The notes under the pieces were generated by a model. It saw only the letters and a program-made list of their open reading frames with translations. It was not told where the DNA came from and did no database searches. This document shows, piece by piece, positions 1 to 6,556 of a stretch of 11,933 nucleotides of DNA. Each line of letters opens with the position of its first letter. Position 1 is the first letter of the stretch. Source of the stretch: Terriglobia bacterium (GTDB lineage Bacteria > Acidobacteriota > Terriglobia > UBA7540); assembly GCA_022866195.1 (NCBI GenBank), contig JALHUF010000588.1, positions 1-11,933 of the forward strand, in the 5' to 3' direction. A program made the position numbers and the translations under genes.

Positions 1-181
1 AGGCTGAAGAGCCGCAACCTCGAGCCACGGACATTACGCTACGGATTGCGCCGGCACAATTTCAAACTCCCGGCGGCGTGCAAAGGCCATCGCCGCCAAC
101 ACAGCAAAGGGTCTTGTGCCGCATGGCGCGTGGGCGTATGGTGGGCAGCGATCATCAAGACCTCTTGAGAGGTGGCATGTG

Positions 182-1063
182 ATGAATCGACGATCCTTTC
201 TCGCCGCCACGGCTGGCTCGGCTGCTCTGGCGGGCTTCCCGGCGCCCCTCGGCGCGAATCTCCCAGGCGAAAAGGGACTACGCCTTTCCGTCACTTGGTG
301 GTTGATGGGCAAGATGCCGGTGGGCGAGGCGCTGGCCACACTCGTCCGCCACGGCTACGACGCCTTCGAGATGTTCGACTGGCGCGACCCGGCGCTGCTG
401 GAAACCTTCATCGCGGAGAAAAGGAAGTATCCCTTGGCTTGTGCGTGCATCGTAGCCAACAAGAGCGTGGAGGCGCGCGGCTGCGGCCTGGTGAATCCGC
501 GCGAGCGCGAAGGCTTCCTGCGGGAGATCAACGCCTCGGTCGAAGCGGCGAAGAAAATAGACACGCAGCGCCTGGTGGTGCTCACCGGAAACGAGCTGGG
601 GGGCATGCCGCGCTCCCAGCAGATGGCGAATGCGGTGGCCGCGCTGCGCGAAGCCGCGCCTATCCTGGAGAAGAATGGCCTCACAGCGGTGGTCGAAATC
701 CTGAATACCTACGTGGACCACGCGGGCTACTTCCTCTACTACGTGCGCGACGGGGCGGAGCTGGTGGACCGTGTGGGCAGCCCCAACGTTAAGCTGCTCT
801 TCGACATCTACCACGTGCAGATCATGGAAGGGAACTTGATTTCCAACATCCGCGCGCATATCGAGCGCATCGGGCACTTCCACGTGGGCGACGTTCCCGG
901 ACGCCACGAGCCGGGCACGGGCGAGATCAACTACCGCAACGTCTTCAAGGCCATCTACGAACTCGGCGACCGCTTCCAGGGATACGTGGGCCTGGAGTAC
1001 GGCCGCTTGGCGCCGCTGGAGGAGAACCTGGCCGCCCTGCGGAAGCTGACCAATTTCTCGTAG
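182..1063 (+). CDS. Tat-exported hydroxypyruvate isomerase-like TIM-barrel protein
   Basis: This 293-residue protein belongs to the xylose-isomerase-like TIM-barrel superfamily, closest in motif to hydroxypyruvate isomerase (Hyi), which interconverts hydroxypyruvate and tartronate semialdehyde. The stretch PGRHEPGTGEINY is a hallmark of Hyi. Likely metal or catalytic residues are E172 (VEILN), D208 (FDIYH), H232/H234 (HFHVGD) and E272 (GLEYG). The chosen start, ATG 182, gives the N-terminus MNRRSFLAATAGSAALAG, a twin-arginine (Tat) signal with RR at residues 3-4 and a likely cleavage near A25, so the folded enzyme is probably exported. A GAGAGG ribosome site sits about 9 bases upstream. The frame stays open to 116, but starting there would bury the signal. 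Classical Hyi is cytoplasmic, so the true substrate may be another sugar or keto acid. The fold is certain; the reaction is inferred. Confidence 0.85.
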   Translation: MNRRSFLAATAGSAALAGFPAPLGANLPGEKGLRLSVTWWLMGKMPVGEALATLVRHGYDAFEMFDWRDPALLETFIAEKRKYPLACACIVANKSVEARGCGLVNPREREGFLREINASVEAAKKIDTQRLVVLTGNELGGMPRSQQMANAVAALREAAPILEKNGLTAVVEILNTYVDHAGYFLYYVRDGAELVDRVGSPNVKLLFDIYHVQIMEGNLISNIRAHIERIGHFHVGDVPGRHEPGTGEINYRNVFKAIYELGDRFQGYVGLEYGRLAPLEENLAALRKLTNFS

Positions 1064-1075
1064 CCGCAGCGGGTG

Positions 1076-1213
1076 GTCGGGTTCATGCGCAGGGCCTTGG
1101 AGGTTCAGCCGGCGGACCCGGTGGTCCTTCACGAACTGGGGCGGGAGGTTCTCCTTCAGCGCAACTGGGAGGCCGCGGAAGTTCTCCCGGAGGCGGTGAC
1201 TAACGTGAACTGA
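1076..1213 (+). pseudogene. Relic of a TPR-protein gene, related to the gene downstream
   Basis: Translating from 1076 gives VGFMRRALEV, QPADPVVLHELGRE, VLLQRNWEAAEVLPEAV and then a TGA at 1211-1213. By hand it matches residues 275-317 of the downstream TPR protein (VGFFQKALEV, APGDPLALQELGRA, LILQKNWEAADEYLEKAI) at roughly 24 of 42 positions, with one codon missing near the end. The DNA is also visibly similar to 2156-2284. The fragment lies in the same frame as the preceding isomerase gene, directly behind its TAG stop at 1061. It could start at ATG 1085 and make 42 residues, but no ribosome site is evident and one isolated TPR unit is unlikely to work alone. The best reading is a leftover of a duplicated or deleted TPR gene. 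A small expressed ORF cannot be excluded. Confidence 0.65.
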
Positions 1214-1333
1214 CGCCAGGGGCGAGCGTCGAGCTCTTGCCCGGGGATTTTGCCCCGGTCAGACTTTCGGGCGTCCCGGCGACTAATGCGTTATAGTAAA
1301 CAATTGGAAGTAACCATCGGCAGTAAGCGTGAA

Positions 1334-3310
1334 ATGGGAGGCAAGGCCTTGAGGTTTTTCTGGTTGGTGATAGGGGCAATCCTGTTGCCGGCCGCAGGTT
1401 GGGCACAGGCCCCGGCGGGCGTGGGCATGCCCGCGGGTGGCCTCGCTGGCTCTCCGCCTTTGGGCGGGTTACGCCTCAATGCCATCCCCGTGCAGGACTG
1501 GACTGTCTTTGGGCGGGTGACGAACCTCAAGGGTGAACCGGTGGGCGGAGCTACGGTCCGTATCGATATTCCGGGCGGAAAGAGCCTGTCGAAGACTCTT
1601 GAGACCAATCTCCAGGGGGAATTCCGCACGACCTATAGCTTGGACGCCCAACTCTACAAGCGACTCAGCGTCAAGGTGGCGGCACTTAAGGGTGGCTTTC
1701 GGGAATCTCGGGAAGCCGTGGACTTCGGAACTGCCGGCCTGACGCACGGAATCGACATCGTCTTGCGGGCCAACGAAGATGATCCCGACCAACTGCCCCT
1801 GCCCACCCTGATCCGCCAGTTGGGCGCGCGGCTGCGTCGCCAGGCCGGACCGCATCTGGCAAACGACTCTACGCGCAAGGATTTCCTGCGCGGCAGCGAG
1901 GAGCTCTTGGATCGGCACAACGCGGTGATCGCCGTGCCTTATCTGGCGAAGGTGGTGGACCGCGAGTCGGACTGCATCGAGTGCCGGATGCTGCTGACCT
2001 TGGCGTTGCTGGATGCGGGTAGTTGGGCGGGAGCCAGCCGGCAGTTGACCGAGGCTGCGAAGCTGAACGAGGCCGCCCAGCCCGCGGCCCGAAGGCCCGA
2101 ACCATGGTTAGTGCTCGGCATTCTGGAAGCCTGGCGTTACGAAACCAAGAAGGCCGTAGGGTTTTTCCAAAAGGCGCTGGAAGTAGCCCCTGGCGACCCG
2201 CTGGCCCTCCAGGAGTTGGGGCGGGCGCTGATTCTGCAGAAGAATTGGGAAGCTGCGGATGAATATCTGGAAAAGGCCATCCAGGCCGGGGCGGCCGAGG
2301 GGGCACGGCTGTTGCGCGTGCGGGCGCTGCTCGAGCAGGGCGACAACGGGGAAGCCGAAAAGGAGATGAATCAGTACCTCGCCGGGCGCGATATTCGATT
2401 CCTTCCCCTCGAGGCCCGGACGCTCTACTCGCAGTTGCAGACCTACATTGATCTCCGGCCCTACGGCAAAGTGAAATCCGTGGCCACCCAACCTCTTCCC
2501 GAACTGATGAAGGCCATGCCGGAGCTGGCAGGGCTGGTGCCCGCTACCTCCCAGGAGGAGCTGGTCTCGATTTTGCAGAAGACGGGCGAGAGTGTCGAGC
2601 TGATGTTCCGCACTTTTCCCAACACCGTCTCGGTGGAGCAAATCCGGCAGGAAAGGCGGGGCAAGGACGGCAAGGTGAAGAACTCTTCAGCCCAGTCGTT
2701 CCAGTACCTGCTGCTGGCCCGCCCCGAAAGGTGGGGGCTGGGATTGGAGGAGTATCGGACGAATGCACGCGGCGACCGCGGCGCGCCGGTAGGGCTGAAA
2801 GACGGATTCATGTTGACGGCGGGTTTCGCCTCGGCGCCCCTGCTGTTCCATCCGGCCTACCAGTCCGGTTCGAACCTTCGCTATCTGGGCCGCCAGGTGC
2901 TCGACGGGCGCGACACCTACGTGGTCGCTTTTGCCCAACGCGCCGAAACGGCCAAGATGATTGAGCGCTTCAACACCGAGAATGCTTCAGTGCTTGTCCT
3001 GTTGCAGGGGGTGGCCTGGATTGATGCTGCCACCTACCGCATCATTCGCATGCGCACGGATTTGCTGAAGCCGCCGACGGGCGTCCGGCTGGAGAGGCAG
3101 ACGACGGAGATCCGCTTCCAACAGATTCCCTTCACGGAAATTGCCACGGCGCTGTGGCTGCCGCAGGAGGTCGCGGTGACGGTGGACTGGAAGGGCAAGA
3201 CGTTTCGCAACTCGCACCGCTACTCGGATTTCAAGCTGTTCAACGTGGCCACCGAAGAGCGGCGGAAGACTACCGTGCCGCCTCCGCCTCCGCCTGAGAA
3301 TCCTAACTGA
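1334..3310 (+). CDS. Secreted TPR protein with carboxypeptidase-regulatory-like domain
   Basis: This is a 658-residue exported protein of unknown function. The chosen start, ATG 1334, gives MGGKALRFFWLVIGAILL followed by PAAGWAQA, a Sec signal peptide with probable cleavage after AQA. Residues about 54-140 (VFGRVTNLKGEPVGGATVRI) look like a carboxypeptidase-regulatory-like beta-sandwich. Residues about 190-345 are helical and TPR-like, clearest at 275-319 (KALEVAPGDPLALQELG). The C-terminal 270 residues are rich in beta strands (WIDAATYRIIRMRTDLL) and recall outer-membrane-lipoprotein-sorting-like domains in acidobacterial TPR proteins; this is inference. The protein ends in a run of six prolines. 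Two earlier in-frame starts (TTG 1250, ATG 1286) would hide the signal peptide. No good ribosome site precedes 1334. A periplasmic or outer-membrane scaffold or sensor role is plausible. Confidence 0.8.
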   Translation: MGGKALRFFWLVIGAILLPAAGWAQAPAGVGMPAGGLAGSPPLGGLRLNAIPVQDWTVFGRVTNLKGEPVGGATVRIDIPGGKSLSKTLETNLQGEFRTTYSLDAQLYKRLSVKVAALKGGFRESREAVDFGTAGLTHGIDIVLRANEDDPDQLPLPTLIRQLGARLRRQAGPHLANDSTRKDFLRGSEELLDRHNAVIAVPYLAKVVDRESDCIECRMLLTLALLDAGSWAGASRQLTEAAKLNEAAQPAARRPEPWLVLGILEAWRYETKKAVGFFQKALEVAPGDPLALQELGRALILQKNWEAADEYLEKAIQAGAAEGARLLRVRALLEQGDNGEAEKEMNQYLAGRDIRFLPLEARTLYSQLQTYIDLRPYGKVKSVATQPLPELMKAMPELAGLVPATSQEELVSILQKTGESVELMFRTFPNTVSVEQIRQERRGKDGKVKNSSAQSFQYLLLARPERWGLGLEEYRTNARGDRGAPVGLKDGFMLTAGFASAPLLFHPAYQSGSNLRYLGRQVLDGRDTYVVAFAQRAETAKMIERFNTENASVLVLLQGVAWIDAATYRIIRMRTDLLKPPTGVRLERQTTEIRFQQIPFTEIATALWLPQEVAVTVDWKGKTFRNSHRYSDFKLFNVATEERRKTTVPPPPPPENPN

Positions 3311-3325
3311 GCTGACTCAGCTTTT
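3310..3325 (+). terminator. Possible weak intrinsic terminator after the TPR gene
   Basis: AGCTGA and TCAGCT form an inverted repeat around a single base and run into TTTT at 3322-3325. The hairpin overlaps the final base of the TGA stop. The geometry fits a small rho-independent terminator, but the stem would hold only 4-5 real pairs and the T-run is short, so it may be weak or inactive. Confidence 0.3.
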
Positions 3326-3348
3326 GGCGGGAGCTTTGCTTCGCCCGG

Positions 3349-3417
3349 CTGACCACTGACAACTGACAACTGGTTATTTCGCTGTCCTGCTGTTGACTGT
3401 GAACTGTCGACTGCTTT
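3349..3417. repeat. Two opposed blocks of degenerate heptamer tandem repeats
   Basis: Left block 3349-3376 reads in sevens: CTGACCA, CTGACAA, CTGACAA, CTGGTTA. Right block 3390-3417 also reads in sevens: CTGTTGA, CTGTGAA, CTGTCGA, CTGCTTT. Thirteen bases separate them. The blocks share the CTG phase but differ in the last four bases. They recall the short tandemly repeated repetitive (STRR) heptamers described in cyanobacteria, though this is a resemblance only. The element fills the space between the TPR gene and the 3' end of tRNA-Lys. Confidence 0.7.
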
Positions 3418-3419
3418 TC

Positions 3420-3492
3420 TGAGCCGGCTGGGACTCGAACCCAGAACCCTTGCCTTAAAAGGGCAATGCTCTACCGCTTGAGCTACCGGCCC
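3420..3492 (-). tRNA. tRNA-Lys (anticodon UUU)
   Basis: Read on the minus strand this 73-base gene folds as a full cloverleaf: acceptor GGGCCGG with CCGGCTC (one G-U pair), D-stem GCTC/GAGC, anticodon stem TTGCC/GGCAA around loop CTTTTAA with anticodon TTT, a five-base variable loop, and T-stem CTGGG/CCCAG around TTCGAGT. The discriminator base is A and CCA is not encoded. It is the only minus-strand gene in the window and is flanked on both sides by repeats. Confidence 0.97.
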
Positions 3493-3504
3493 ACAATCGT
3501 GCTC

Positions 3505-3587
3505 TGTAGCGCAACCCGTCGGCTGACGGGCTACGGCTTTTTCCTGCGAACAAAGCCGCAAGGTTGAAAGGCAAACCCTGCGCTACA
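3505..3587. repeat. REPIN-like multi-hairpin palindromic element
   Basis: The ends are a perfect 9-base inverted pair, TGTAGCGCA (3505-3513) and TGCGCTACA (3579-3587). Inside are two further hairpins: CCCGTC (3515-3520) with GACGGG (3525-3530) around ggct, and CGGCTTT (3534-3540) with AAAGCCG (3552-3558). The whole 83-base unit could fold as a three-way junction. The GTAGC/GCTAC ends are shared with the array at 5347-5443, which suggests one repeat family. It resembles REP/REPIN elements mobilised by REP-associated tyrosine transposases; no such gene lies in the window. Confidence 0.65.
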
Positions 3588-3734
3588 CCTATAATCAAAG
3601 TACACCAGCCACTCCACCTGCGTAAACCGGAAAAACCACAGCTCAGCAGGGGGCTGAAAAGGCCTCTTTGCCATGCTGCGCCCGTTCGCTTCGCTCAGGG
3701 TAAACTTCACGAAGCATCTCTTCCCTGACTGGAA

Positions 3735-3789
3735 GCAAAGCACTTAGATCCTTCGTCCGCCGCGGCGGACTGAGGATGACATGCTTTGC
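3735..3789. repeat. Long hairpin with a perfect GC palindrome core
   Basis: The core TCCGCCGCGGCGGA (3756-3769) is a perfect 14-base palindrome. It is flanked by TCCT (3749-3752) and AGGA (3773-3776), then by outer arms GCAAAGCA (3735-3742) and TGCTTTGC (3782-3789), also perfectly complementary. Just upstream at 3683-3700 lies a CGTTCGCTTCGCTCAGGG tract, a word of similar type. The element is non-coding and most likely a dispersed palindromic repeat. The stretch 3588-3734 between it and the preceding element holds no gene that I can support. Confidence 0.6.
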
Positions 3790-3830
3790 GCCCTTTTTCA
3801 CCATCCTGCTAGGGCCGTCACTCCACCGGC

Positions 3831-3859
3831 TTGAGATATTAGCAACACTGCGGTATCTT
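3831..3859 (+). promoter_or_regulatory. Sigma-70-type promoter for the fucose-isomerase-like gene
   Basis: TTGAGA (3831-3836) and TATCTT (3854-3859) are separated by 17 bases, the ideal spacing. The predicted start near 3866 leaves a leader of about 60 bases before ATG 3929. No operator is evident. The call rests on consensus match and position only. Confidence 0.5.
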
Positions 3860-3928
3860 GCGTAGCTCCGAAGCGCAGCGCCCGGCGTCACGATGCCGAA
3901 TCAATAGGGGAATTCCCTGGAGGTTCTC

Positions 3929-5350
3929 ATGCGGAAACGGAAGATCGGCCTTTTGACCTTCTCCGACGGGCGGAAGTTTGCCCACGAGATGCTACGAGAG
4001 ATGAACCTGGATTTTCAGAACAAATTCCGCGCGCGGCTGGAGGCCACGGGCGAATACGAAGTGGTCGCAGGCTCCGAAATTGTCTGGCACCCGGAGGTGG
4101 CCAAGCGCGAAGGGCGGCGACTGCTCGAGGCCGGCGTGGAGGCCACGGTCCTCAATTACGCTGTCTGGTGCTTCCCGCACTTGACGCTGATTGCCACCGA
4201 GTTCGCCCCCGGGCCGTACCTGATGTTTTCCAACATCAATCCTGCTTATCCGGGCATGGTAGGAATGCTGGCGGCGGCCGGCGGCATGGACCAGGTGGGA
4301 CGCTTCCATCATCGGGTGCAAGGCGACATCGCTGACGATGCCGTTTTCGCCAAGGTGCAGAAATTCCTGCGCGCCGCGGTGGCCGTGAACCGTCTGAAGG
4401 GTGAGAGCTTCGGCCTTTACGGCGGACGCCCCATGGGCATGTACACCGCGGTAGCCAATGCCGACCAGTGGAAGCGCGACTTCGGCATCGACATCGAGCA
4501 CATCGACCAGTACGAAATCATCCGCCGCTCCGAGCTGGTCGAGAAAGGCAAGGTTGAGCATGCTTTGGCGTGGCTGGAGAAGATGCTCGGTCCCAACATC
4601 CACTACGACGGCAAGAAATTGACCCCCGAAGTGCTGAAGCGCCAGATCCGCAGCTACTATGCCTGCCAGGAAATCAACGCGGAGAAGGCGATCGACTTCT
4701 TCGGGGTCAAGGCGCAGCCGGAACTGACCGACAACTTCACCACCGAAGACATCATCGACGCCTTCTCGAACGACCCCTACGACTGGGACGGGCCGAAGGA
4801 GCCGGTGGTCTGCGCCACGGAAGCCGATATGGACGGCGCGCTCACCATGGAACTGTTCAAGCACGTGACGGGCGAGCCCGTGCTCTTTGCCGACGTGCGC
4901 CACTACGACGCGGAAGACAACTTCTTTGACCTCTGCAACTCCGGCGCGCACGCCACCTTTTTTGCCGGCCGCTCGAAGCGCCCCGAGGATAACCTCCCCA
5001 AGGTCCACTTCTGGCCGGAAGTGTTCTATTTTCCCGCGGGCGGTGCCTCTGTCATGCACTTCGCGCAGCCGGGCGAGGTGACGCTGGCTCGCCTCACACG
5101 CCGCAACGGGAAATATTGGCTGGCCATCGTGCCGGCGGAGTTCATCCTCTTCGACGAAAAGAAAAACTGGGCCAAGGCCGAGGCCACCACCAAAGAATGG
5201 CCGCACGCTTTCACGCGCTTGAAAGTCTCGGCCGATGAGTTCCTGGCCACCTACGACTCGAACCACATCCACGGCTGCTACGGGAACTGGGTGGAGGAAC
5301 TCGTGCTGATTGCGAAGATCCTCAAGATCCATTGTTACGTTTACGCGTAG
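3929..5350 (+). CDS. L-fucose isomerase-like (aldose-ketose isomerase) protein
   Basis: This 473-residue protein matches the L-fucose/L-arabinose isomerase fold, enzymes that interconvert aldoses and ketoses using a divalent metal, usually Mn2+. The residues expected as metal ligands are in place: E298 in CATEADMDGALTM, D322 in LFADVRHYD, and H446 in YDSNHIHGCYG, in the same order as the Glu, Asp and His of E. coli FucI. The start has a strong ribosome site (TGGAGG, 3918-3923) five bases upstream. It is about 120 residues shorter than classical FucI, so it belongs to a short branch whose sugar is unclear. There is no signal peptide, so it should be cytoplasmic. No kinase, aldolase or transporter of a fucose pathway is adjacent, and it appears to be a single-gene unit with its own promoter. 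The TAG stop lies inside a palindromic repeat. Confidence 0.85.
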   Translation: MRKRKIGLLTFSDGRKFAHEMLREMNLDFQNKFRARLEATGEYEVVAGSEIVWHPEVAKREGRRLLEAGVEATVLNYAVWCFPHLTLIATEFAPGPYLMFSNINPAYPGMVGMLAAAGGMDQVGRFHHRVQGDIADDAVFAKVQKFLRAAVAVNRLKGESFGLYGGRPMGMYTAVANADQWKRDFGIDIEHIDQYEIIRRSELVEKGKVEHALAWLEKMLGPNIHYDGKKLTPEVLKRQIRSYYACQEINAEKAIDFFGVKAQPELTDNFTTEDIIDAFSNDPYDWDGPKEPVVCATEADMDGALTMELFKHVTGEPVLFADVRHYDAEDNFFDLCNSGAHATFFAGRSKRPEDNLPKVHFWPEVFYFPAGGASVMHFAQPGEVTLARLTRRNGKYWLAIVPAEFILFDEKKNWAKAEATTKEWPHAFTRLKVSADEFLATYDSNHIHGCYGNWVEELVLIAKILKIHCYVYA

Positions 5351-5443
5351 CCGGCGGCTTCAGCCGGGCACATGGAACTTGTAGCAGATGCCGGCCTAAA
5401 GGCCGGCGCTACAAGCACGTGTCGGTCTGAGGACCGGCGCTAC
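5347..5443. repeat. Array of three REP-like GTAGC/GCTAC palindromes
   Basis: Unit 1 (5347-5367) starts GTAGC and pairs CCGGC (5351-5355) with GCCGG (5363-5367). Unit 2 (5378-5415) is a strong hairpin: CTTGTAGC (5378-5385) pairs with GCTACAAG (5408-5415), and GCCGGCC (5390-5396) with GGCCGGC (5401-5407), around loop TAAA with one four-base bulge. Unit 3 (5421-5443) pairs CGGTC with GACCG around TGAG and ends GCGCTAC. The isomerase stop TAG (5348-5350) is part of the first GTAGC. As RNA these could protect or terminate the upstream message. Confidence 0.75.
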
Positions 5444-5448
5444 GATTG

Positions 5449-5477
5449 TTGACCTGGTGTCCGCTCCGCCGTAGAAT
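5449..5477 (+). promoter_or_regulatory. Sigma-70-type promoter for the PH-like membrane protein gene
   Basis: TTGACC (5449-5454), a 17-base spacer and TAGAAT (5472-5477) form a near-consensus promoter. It begins six bases after the last REP-like unit and lies about 40 bases before ATG 5522. This implies transcription independent of the isomerase gene. Confidence 0.6.
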
Positions 5478-5521
5478 CTGCGCAACGGTGCCCCAGGGAT
5501 TGTCTCCACTGGAGGTCTTCC

Positions 5522-6460
5522 ATGCCGGACATCTATTTCCCCGTGCATCCCGAGCAATCCTCGCGCCTGGGGTCGCCGCATGGCGTGCGCGTACGCGAAG
5601 ACACGCTTTACACCAACCACAAGGGCCAGGAGAAGAGCGGTATCCGGAAACGCGCTGACAAAGCCCTGGATAAGCTGCAGGAAATCCTGCGCAAGATGCT
5701 GGGGCCAGAAGAAGTTGTCCTCTACCTTGCCCGCGGCCAGGCGCCTGCCACCTGGTTTGAACAATATACCTTAGGCTGGTACATCTACTACGTCACGGCG
5801 ACCGTGCTCGTATTCACCAACCGCCGCCTATTGCTTTTTCAGGTGCAGCGCGATGGAAGCTGGAAGAAGAGCGTCCGCGCCGTCCCCTGGGGCGACGTGG
5901 AAGAAGCCAAGGCCAAGGGCTGGCTGAGCCGTACCCTGCGCATCAAGTACCGCAACGGAAAGAAGGAAACCTATTGGGGGTTGGGCTGGGGCGACGATAA
6001 GAAGATCAGAGTTCTGCTGGAGGCGTTGTCCGCGGTCGGGGCGGGGGAGACGAGCGCCGCGGGGTCGATCGTTTCGCTCTGTCCGAATTGCCTGGCGGAG
6101 CTTACTCCCCGGGTGTACGAATGCGGGCGCTGCAAACTCACCTTCAAGGACGAGAGAACTATGGTGCGACGCTCGCTCCTCATCCCGGGCGGCGGCTACT
6201 TCTACGTGGGGCACTGGTTTCCAGGCATTGCCGGCTTCATCGTGGAAGCGCTCTTCCTGTACTGGACGATAATGTTCGGTTTGGCGGGGTTGGGCATCAT
6301 AAAGCTCGCCCTTGAGTCGCCGCCGTGGCAGGCTGAAGCTTCTGCGCCAGTCGTCTATCTTGTCTCTGCCGGCTTCACGGCGCTTATTGTCACCATCGCG
6401 AAGCTGATGACCATCCACCACTGCCGGCGATTCATCCGCGACTTCATCCCCAAGGAATAG
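5522..6460 (+). CDS. PH-like domain, zinc-ribbon, two-segment membrane protein
   Basis: I do not recognise a named family for this 312-residue protein, but its parts are visible. Residues about 60-170 (VFTNRRLLLFQVQRDGSWKK, VPWGDVEEAKAKG, LRIKYRNGKKETYWGLGW) look like a bacterial PH-like/GRAM domain. A zinc ribbon follows: C187/C190 (CPNC) and C201/C204 (CGRC). Next is a short IPGGGYFYVGHW motif (221-232), similar to the PGxGxFYxG turn of TM2-type proteins, then hydrophobic segments at about 234-260 and 273-298 and a basic C-terminus. The likely arrangement is a cytoplasmic N-terminal domain tethered to the membrane. ATG 5522 has GGAGG at 5511-5515 six bases upstream. Function is unknown; membrane stress sensing or lipid binding are guesses. 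Confidence 0.75.
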   Translation: MPDIYFPVHPEQSSRLGSPHGVRVREDTLYTNHKGQEKSGIRKRADKALDKLQEILRKMLGPEEVVLYLARGQAPATWFEQYTLGWYIYYVTATVLVFTNRRLLLFQVQRDGSWKKSVRAVPWGDVEEAKAKGWLSRTLRIKYRNGKKETYWGLGWGDDKKIRVLLEALSAVGAGETSAAGSIVSLCPNCLAELTPRVYECGRCKLTFKDERTMVRRSLLIPGGGYFYVGHWFPGIAGFIVEALFLYWTIMFGLAGLGIIKLALESPPWQAEASAPVVYLVSAGFTALIVTIAKLMTIHHCRRFIRDFIPKE

Positions 6461-6482
6461 GTCAACCGTCGAGCCCATCTGA

Positions 6483-6512
6483 TTGACAAGCTTTCACGGC
6501 TGAGAATAGTAT
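6483..6512 (+). promoter_or_regulatory. Sigma-70-type promoter for the sirtuin-larC unit
   Basis: TTGACA (6483-6488) is a perfect -35 box, followed by an 18-base spacer and TAGTAT (6507-6512). The predicted start near 6519 gives a leader of about 38 bases before GTG 6557. It sits 22 bases after the preceding stop codon. Confidence 0.6.
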
Positions 6513-6556
6513 CGTGGTGGTTGATGCGGCATCTCGGCGGAACTCTTTGAGGCCCC

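Noticed and set aside
3..182. Reading frame open from the window edge to TGA 180-182, overlapping ATG 182 by one base
   Set aside because: The overlap looks like coupling, but the translation matches no family I recognise and becomes arginine- and proline-rich. The evidence is too weak to call the 3' end of a gene.
278..1132. Minus-strand 284-codon open frame
   Set aside because: It is antisense to the isomerase gene in GC-rich DNA, with no family features and the composition expected of a shadow frame.
1241..1258. CCGGGG/CCCCGG hairpin before the TPR gene as a terminator
   Set aside because: The six-base stem has no T-run behind it, and it lies in GC-rich DNA where such pairs are common.
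1292..1297. TATAGT as a -10 box for the TPR gene
   Set aside because: No convincing -35 box is found at 16-19 bases upstream, so a promoter call is not supported.
3992..5332. Minus-strand 446-codon open frame
   Set aside because: It is fully antisense to a gene with intact catalytic residues, promoter and ribosome site; it is a GC-bias artefact.
3349..5443. Repeat blocks considered as a CRISPR array
   Set aside because: Units are only 7-40 bases, palindromic or tandem without regular unique spacers, and no cas genes are present.
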